Source: Ruminococcus sp. (GTDB lineage: Bacteria; Bacillota_A; Clostridia; Oscillospirales; Ruminococcaceae). From it: 64,000 nt of DNA. Both the position numbers and the translations under genes were made by a program. This document shows positions 59,992 to 64,000 of the stretch, piece by piece; positions within the stretch are counted from its first letter, which is position 1, and each line of letters starts with the position of its first letter. The stretch is taken from the NCBI RefSeq assembly GCF_016283395.1, contig NZ_JAEEMU010000034.1, forward strand, positions 124,001 to 188,000. The letters run 5' to 3'. A model generated the notes under the pieces. That model saw only the letters and a list, made by a program, of their open reading frames with translations, was not told the origin of the DNA and made no database searches.

Positions 59992-61152
59992 TCACTTTCT
60001 CTCGGATTTTGCAATAGCCTGTTCGATATCTGCTATAATATCCTCATTATTTTCGATACCCACTGAAAGACGGATAAGTCCGTCTGTGATGCCGACTTTC
60101 TTGCGTATATCAGCAGGGATAGAAGCGTGTGTCATTGTTGCAGGGTGGCATACAAGTGACTCCACACCGCCGAGGCTCTCAGCAAGAGATACAAGCTCAA
60201 GGCTCTCGAAGAAAGTGTTTATATCGTAGTTCTCATGGAGCTCAAAAGAGATCATCGCGCCGCCGTTCTTAGCCTGCTTTTTGTTGATCTCATAGCCCTT
60301 GTCGCTTTTGAGTCCGGGGTAGTAGACGTTCTTCACAGCCTTGTGGTTCAGGAGATACTCCGATACCTTTTCTGCGTTCTCAACGTGTCTGTCCATGCGT
60401 ACTGCAAGAGTTTTTATACCGCGGATAAGCAGGAATGAATCAAATGGTCCGAGGACTCCTCCTGTTGAATTCTGAATGAATGCGATTTTCTCTGCAAGCT
60501 CGGGAGTGCTTACTACTGCAAGACCCGATACAACATCGCTGTGACCGCCGAGGTACTTTGTTGCGCTGTGTACGACTATATCTGCACCAAGTGAAAGAGG
60601 CTTCTGCAAATATGGTGTCATGAATGTATTGTCAACGATAACGAGAAGTCCGTGCTTGTGTGATACCTCTGCAATTGCCTTTATATCGGTAATTGTCATA
60701 AGCGGATTTGCAGGGCTTTCAATGATGACTGCCTTAACGTCATCTGTTATCTGGCTTTCGTAAACATCAGGGTGCTCGGTGTCTGCAATAGTGTAGGTGA
60801 AGTCAAAGTGGTCGAACACCTTGCTCAGCAGGCGGAATGTACCACCGTATACGTTGCTGGAAATGAGCACTCTGTCTCCGCTGTGGAGCAGACTGAGTAC
60901 TGCTGTGAGGGCAGCCATTCCCGAGCCGAAAGCAAAGCCTGCATAGCCGCCCTCTAAGTCTCTGATGAGAGCTTCGAGAGCTTCACGGGTAGGGTTGCCT
61001 GTTCGTGAGTACTCATAGCCGCGCATTTTTCCGAGACCGTCCTGCTTGTATGTGGAAGTCTGATATATCGGCACATTTACTGCGCCTGTACGTTCGTCAA
61101 TGGAGATACCTCCGTGGATAAGTGCTGTTTCTGTATTTTTAAAATTACTCAT
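59992..61152 (-). CDS. Cystathionine gamma-synthase / gamma-lyase family
   Basis: 386 residues; AAAGGAG before ATG 61152. Cys/Met-metabolism PLP enzyme with SRTGNPTREALEALI, FGSGMAALTAVLSLL, the PLP lysine in SATKYLGGHSDVVSGL and the final GVESLVCHPATMTHASIP. MetB (synthase) and MccB (lyase) cannot be told apart by motifs. Next to cysK the likely role is transsulfuration, converting homocysteine from the LuxS cycle to cysteine or the reverse. Confidence 0.9.
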   Translation of the reverse strand: MSNFKNTETALIHGGISIDERTGAVNVPIYQTSTYKQDGLGKMRGYEYSRTGNPTREALEALIRDLEGGYAGFAFGSGMAALTAVLSLLHSGDRVLISSNVYGGTFRLLSKVFDHFDFTYTIADTEHPDVYESQITDDVKAVIIESPANPLMTITDIKAIAEVSHKHGLLVIVDNTFMTPYLQKPLSLGADIVVHSATKYLGGHSDVVSGLAVVSTPELAEKIAFIQNSTGGVLGPFDSFLLIRGIKTLAVRMDRHVENAEKVSEYLLNHKAVKNVYYPGLKSDKGYEINKKQAKNGGAMISFELHENYDINTFFESLELVSLAESLGGVESLVCHPATMTHASIPADIRKKVGITDGLIRLSVGIENNEDIIADIEQAIAKSERK

Positions 61153-61159
61153 AATTATT

Positions 61160-61298
61160 CTCCTTTTTTAGCCATTAGACCTTAGCCTTTAGCCGTTAGC
61201 TTTATCGGAACGCCGGGGGCGGCGTTCCCTACATTTTATTTAGATCCGTCCGCGTCAGCGGGAACAATAATTACGCATTACGCATTACGAATTCAGAA
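61160..61298. repeat. Composite intergenic repeat
   Basis: Contains TTAGCCTTTAGCCGTTAGC (as at 47702), a GGAACGCC / GGCGTTCC stem, a GATCCGTCCGCGTCAGC string similar to 59020, and ATTACGCATTACG units as at 59039. So three dispersed repeat modules are combined between two genes of one pathway. Confidence 0.75.
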
Positions 61299-62195
61299 TT
61301 ATTCGTAGTCATAGCCTGCGGTGTATGTTGCCGATATCAGGCTGACGTTTTCAAATGCTTTCAAGTCGTCCTGTCGTCCGTCGAAGTACTCTTTCTGCAC
61401 CTTCTCGGGCGGCATATATGTGTCTATCTGGAAGCCGAGGGAGTATAGTGCGCGTGAAACTTCACTGTAATCGTAACCGCCGCGCATGACCTCGCCAAGG
61501 GCTTCCGTCATAAGTTCGAGCCTTTCGACTCTGCGTGGGAATTCTCCCGTTTTTATAGGATAGTCAAATACTACCGCACTGCCCAGAGCTGAGAGCTCAG
61601 CCATTTGTTTCAGCGTATCCGTGAACACATCAAGCGTCAGGTAGTAGGTAACTCCAAGTATGCTGAAAAAAGTCTTTTTTGAGGAGTCAAAGCCCGCTTC
61701 AAGCAGCTTGTCACACATTCGCTCCTTTTCGAAATCAACAGGTACATAATGTACATTCGGACGCAGATTCCATTCAAGCTCTTTTATTTTTTCAAGCTTG
61801 TAACGCTGAGTATCGGGGTGATCTATCTCGAATATCTCGATATTCTCATTGTCGTTGCGGAATGAAAAAGTATCCGAGCCCGCTCCGCAGATGACGTACT
61901 GGACTTTTCCGTTTTCCTTTGCGAAGTCTGCAAGTCTGCTCTCGTTGAAGTGTATTCTTGACAGCGGTATGGGAGCGAAATATTCGCTTATTATCTGCTC
62001 GGTGTCCTCACGGGAGAACTGATGCGAGCCGTCAAGTCCGCTGCTGATAAGTTCATAAATGCTGTCATATTCCTCCTTGCCAAGCATATCGTAGGCAAGG
62101 TAATCATCGTATATTTTCTGGTGCGAACGGTTTGAGTGCCATGCTCTCACGAACGCACATATTTTAGCTGTAACGCTTTCTCTTTCATTGACCAT
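61299..62195 (-). CDS. SAM-dependent methyltransferase, LCMT/COG3315 type
   Basis: 298 residues from ATG 62195, behind ACGGAGGTTACT. The family pattern is clear: RIHFNESRLADFAKENGKVQ, YVICGAGSDTFSFRN (SAM loop), IFEIDHPDTQRYKLEKIKEL, NVHYVPVDFEKE and FFSILGVTYYLTLDVFTDTL. It resembles leucine carboxyl methyltransferases and polyketide-type O-methyltransferases; the substrate is unknown. It is the first gene behind the Cys-rich leader peptide and attenuator (62213-62447), so it is probably linked to sulfur status, and it stands upstream of the cystathionine enzyme and cysK. Confidence 0.88.
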   Translation of the reverse strand: MVNERESVTAKICAFVRAWHSNRSHQKIYDDYLAYDMLGKEEYDSIYELISSGLDGSHQFSREDTEQIISEYFAPIPLSRIHFNESRLADFAKENGKVQYVICGAGSDTFSFRNDNENIEIFEIDHPDTQRYKLEKIKELEWNLRPNVHYVPVDFEKERMCDKLLEAGFDSSKKTFFSILGVTYYLTLDVFTDTLKQMAELSALGSAVVFDYPIKTGEFPRRVERLELMTEALGEVMRGGYDYSEVSRALYSLGFQIDTYMPPEKVQKEYFDGRQDDLKAFENVSLISATYTAGYDYE

Positions 62196-62212
62196 AGTAA
62201 CCTCCGTAATAT

Positions 62213-62245
62213 AAAAAAGCGCAGAATGCATAACACATTCCACGC
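62213..62245 (-). terminator. Attenuator terminator
   Basis: In the transcript, GCGUGGAAUG (complement of 62236-62245) pairs with CAUUCUGCGC (complement of 62219-62228) over 10 bp with two GU pairs and a 7-base loop, then UUUUUU (62213-62218). It lies eight bases before the Shine-Dalgarno of the methyltransferase gene. Its 5' arm overlaps the antiterminator stem. Confidence 0.85.
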
Positions 62246-62323
62246 ATATCAGCTTAGCCGAACTTACTTAATGACATCAGAAAAAGCGCAACATCGCTGA
62301 GCATAAGTAAGCAGAATGCGTGG
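62240..62323 (-). promoter_or_regulatory. Antiterminator and protector stems of the attenuator
   Basis: CCACGCAU (complement of 62316-62323, inside the leader ORF at codons 16-18) pairs perfectly with AUGCGUGG (complement of 62240-62247), which shares six bases with the terminator 5' arm. A second stem, CUUACUU (62305-62311) with AAGUAAG (62263-62269), contains the leader stop codon. The two states are mutually exclusive. Confidence 0.75.
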
Positions 62324-62368
62324 TGAGATCATATTACACATACAACAACACATGGTATAAGTTTTCAT
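62264..62368 (-). CDS. 34-residue Cys/Met-rich leader peptide
   Basis: ATG 62368 with AGAAAGGA nine bases upstream opens a 34-codon frame starting MKTYTMCCCMCNM and continuing ISPRILLTYAQRCC to a TAA at 62264-62266. Six of 34 residues are Cys, four of them in a run of five codons (UGU UGU UGU AUG UGU). This is the layout of an attenuation leader: the ribosome would pause on Cys codons when charged Cys-tRNA is scarce, just before the antiterminator strand. It lies between a strong promoter and the attenuator terminator. Confidence 0.8.
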   Translation of the reverse strand: MKTYTMCCCMCNMISPRILLTYAQRCCAFSDVIK

Positions 62369-62418
62369 GTTCAGCCGTCCTTTCTGTTAAACCCTGTAAT
62401 CCTATCGGAACTATATGA

Positions 62419-62455
62419 ATTATAGCATGGTTAGCCTATTTTGTCAATAGGCTAA
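62419..62455 (-). promoter_or_regulatory. Promoter with palindromic operator, leader/methyltransferase
   Basis: On minus, TTGACA (complement of 62442-62447), a 17-base spacer and TATAAT (complement of 62419-62424). A 10-bp perfect palindrome TTAGCCTATT-N5-AATAGGCTAA (62431-62455) sits over the -35 box, a likely repressor site. Confidence 0.85.
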
Positions 62456-62469
62456 GACTATATTCGGCG

Positions 62470-62490
62470 ATAGTTATAGAATTATCCTAT
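62470..62490. promoter_or_regulatory. ATAG-N2-ATA-N3-TAT-N2-CTAT dyad
   Basis: A 21-bp dyad 23 bp upstream of the -35 box; all 14 outer positions are symmetric. It resembles an activator (LysR-type) site. The protein is unknown. Confidence 0.55.
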
Positions 62491-62499
62491 TAATCTTAT

Positions 62500-62903
62500 A
62501 GTCTTTGTAGAATATGTAGGGGCGCTTTTGGCAGTTCGCAGGTGGTTAGTTATTAGTGCATAGTGAGTAGAGAGTAGTAAATAGTGAGTAGAAAGTAGAT
62601 TGTAGGGCGAGTGACCCTCGCCCGTCAATTACGCATAAACTTCAAATGACAACTGTAGGGGCTGGCGTCCTCGACAGCCCGAGCTTTACGCTGCAAGAGG
62701 GAAAGAGTACAACAAATAAAAAAGCCAAAGAACGAATGATCATCGCTCTCCGGCTTTATCATTTTATATTTATTTTTCATTGTAGTACCTTTTTTAGTCC
62801 ACCGCTTAACAAGCTGTGCCGTAAGCGATGTACAATTATCAATTCTCATAATTGTAAGCGAGCTTGCGAGCGTCAACGTGGCAAGGGGGCGCAGGCTCTG
62901 CGC
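62500..62903. other. Intergenic repeat-like DNA, no supported gene
   Basis: Contains runs of AGTGAGTAGAGAGTAGTAAATAG-type sequence (about 62560-62600), GGGCGAGTGACCCTCGCCC (a stem at about 62604-62622) and a GTAGGGGCTGGCGTCCTCGACAGCCC stem at about 62657. Frames here lack start signals. It is probably several dispersed elements side by side. Confidence 0.6.
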
Positions 62904-63824
62904 TTATCGTTTCCACCTTAAAAGACGGTTCTGGAGCTTGTTGAACAGGAATGTAACTGCAATTACTACGAAACCGATAACGAGAAGTCCGGTAATAGTG
63001 CGAGTATAGTCTCCGAAGTCAGAGTAATACTTCACATAGTAGCCCATTCCGTCTCTTGCACCTATCATCTCGGCAGATGTAAGGAGTATGAATGATACGC
63101 TCAGACCCTGATTGCAGCCGAGGAATATCTGCTGTAATGAAGCAGGAAGTATAACTCTGAACAGCATCTCAGGCTTGCTTACGTTGAGTACCTTTGCCGA
63201 GTCGATTATCTTCTTGTCAACTCCGAGCACACCGCTCATTGTACCTGCAAATACAGGCCAGAATGTTGCGAGGAAGATAACGAATACGGATACGGACTTG
63301 AATGTGGGGAGAAGTGCTATACCGTAAGGTATGTAAACTATAGGCGGTATTGAGCTGAAGAACTTTGTGATGTATGTGGCAGCTCCGCCTATTCTTGCGC
63401 TCCAGCCAATGAAAAGTCCGAGAGGAACAGCTACTGCAACTGCAATAAGGAAGCCCTTGATAGTTGTACCCAATGAGCTGATGATATTTACCCATATCTT
63501 ATCCTTATCCTCAACGAACTGGTGTATAACCTTACCCGGTGCAGGGAAAAGCAGGTCGTTCAGCACATTGTATTTTGCTGTAGCAAGTGACCATACCGAA
63601 AGGATAACGAATACAAATCCTGTAATATCAAGCAGAAGAGCAAGTGCTTCTTCTTTTTTTATGAATGGAGATACTGCAAGTACGAGTACTTCAAGTCCGA
63701 TAGCAAAGGTAACAAGCGAGCTTGTAAATACGTCCTTTGTGGACTTGTTCGGAAGAAGCTGTATCAGCAGCAGTACTATGAAAAGCAGGTGAGTGATACG
63801 GAGATAACGCTTTGTAAATGTCAT
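62904..63824 (-). CDS. ABC transporter permease, NitT/TauT/Ssu type
   Basis: 306 residues. At least six membrane segments; BPD-type loop VLNVSKPEMLFRVILPASLQQIF (EAA-like motif) and the FFSSIPPIVYIPYGIALLP segment are typical of aliphatic sulfonate/nitrate/taurine permeases. An extra N-terminal about 80 residues holds two hydrophobic helices, beyond the usual SsuC length. The start overlaps the ATPase stop (ATGA). Imports a sulfonate or similar anion; near the cysteine genes, a sulfur source is the best guess. Confidence 0.88.
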   Translation of the reverse strand: MTFTKRYLRITHLLFIVLLLIQLLPNKSTKDVFTSSLVTFAIGLEVLVLAVSPFIKKEEALALLLDITGFVFVILSVWSLATAKYNVLNDLLFPAPGKVIHQFVEDKDKIWVNIISSLGTTIKGFLIAVAVAVPLGLFIGWSARIGGAATYITKFFSSIPPIVYIPYGIALLPTFKSVSVFVIFLATFWPVFAGTMSGVLGVDKKIIDSAKVLNVSKPEMLFRVILPASLQQIFLGCNQGLSVSFILLTSAEMIGARDGMGYYVKYYSDFGDYTRTITGLLVIGFVVIAVTFLFNKLQNRLLRWKR

Positions 63825-64000
63825 AGTACCACCTCATCTCCGCCGATACGCTCGGCAATATCGCTGTAAAGAAGAGAGAGCAGCTTATTTCTGAACTTGC
63901 CGTATTCATCGGTCTTAACTAAGTCATCGCGTCTGCGAGGACGGTCAAAAGGTACGTTTACAACTTCGTTTACTGTACCGGGGTGAGCTGTGAGGACTAC
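63821..64000 (-). CDS. ABC transporter ATP-binding protein, C-terminal end only
   Basis: The last 59 codons are visible: VVLTAHPGTVNEVVNVPFDR, then PRRRDDLVKTDEYGKFRNKL and IAERIGGDEVVL before TGA. HPGTVNEVVNVPFDRPR is typical of NitT/TauT/Ssu family ATPases after the H-loop. It overlaps the permease start by four bases; the P-loop part lies beyond the window. Confidence 0.9.
   Translation of the reverse strand, partial: VVLTAHPGTVNEVVNVPFDRPRRRDDLVKTDEYGKFRNKLLSLLYSDIAERIGGDEVVL

Noticed and set aside
62625..62921. Small overlapping ORFs in the gap before the ABC permease gene
   Set aside because: No ribosome sites, and sequence made of dispersed repeat pieces and stems.
1..64000. tRNA, rRNA, CRISPR or prophage structural genes
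   Set aside because: None were recognised on either strand by eye; a tRNAscan/Infernal run would be needed to exclude small RNA genes fully.

Overview
The window looks like a chromosomal piece of a rumen or gut Ruminococcus (Firmicutes, Oscillospiraceae), most like the fibre-degrading R. flavefaciens group. The signs are several secreted proteins with type I dockerins (duplicated DVNxDGxINAVDAS motifs), BspA-type leucine-rich repeats, Thr-rich linkers, a GH11 xylanase, AT-rich intergenic DNA with strong AGGAGG ribosome sites, and sigma-A type promoters (TTGACA-17-TATAAT). This assignment is an inference; no rRNA or tRNA gene was seen.

Layout. 1-13.4 kb: end of an AhpC-type peroxiredoxin, then secreted LRR/dockerin proteins. 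One is split by an in-frame UGA, and one is a 2638-residue giant built of seven near-identical 192-residue modules. A 31-residue peptide and a lipoprotein here share a TPEVEIV..DVITTS motif. 13.4-23 kb: accessory DNA with an internally deleted IS3-type element, an acetyltransferase, a broken DJ-1/PfpI gene, an unrecognised multi-gene block (16.1-19.9 kb) with a hairpin-dense GC-rich segment, a Sel1-repeat protein and several gene remnants. 23-28.2 kb: a zinc-limitation locus with Fur/Zur boxes, a Fur-family regulator, a ZnuA with ZinT inserted into its His loop, and two COG0523-like GTPases. A collapsed, multiply deleted copy of this locus lies at 32.2-33.0 kb.

28.4-32.1 kb: iorA-iorB plus a phenylacetate-CoA ligase. 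33.3-49.7 kb: three ECF sigma/anti-sigma pairs mixed with flavoproteins, a SAM-I-clan riboswitch, a lipoprotein GH11 xylanase and a dockerin protein sharing a repeat domain with one anti-sigma factor. 49.7-58.9 kb (minus strand): nifS-nifU, aminotransferase-luxS, a second acyl-CoA ligase, a four-subunit 2-oxoacid:ferredoxin oxidoreductase and a LysR regulator. 59-64 kb: cysteine/methionine genes (cysK, a cystathionine gamma-synthase/lyase, a SAM-dependent methyltransferase) and a NitT/TauT/Ssu-like ABC importer.

How the genes fit together. Two sets of 2-oxoacid:ferredoxin oxidoreductase plus CoA ligase match the known ability of ruminococci to build amino acids by reductive carboxylation of phenylacetate and branched-chain acids. 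The second set also has an aminotransferase nearby. The sulfur genes at the right end are headed by what reads as a complete transcription attenuator. It has a promoter, an RBS, a 34-codon leader peptide with a Cys-Cys-Cys-Met-Cys run, mutually exclusive antiterminator and terminator stems, and a U tract. I consider this the most interesting candidate in the window.
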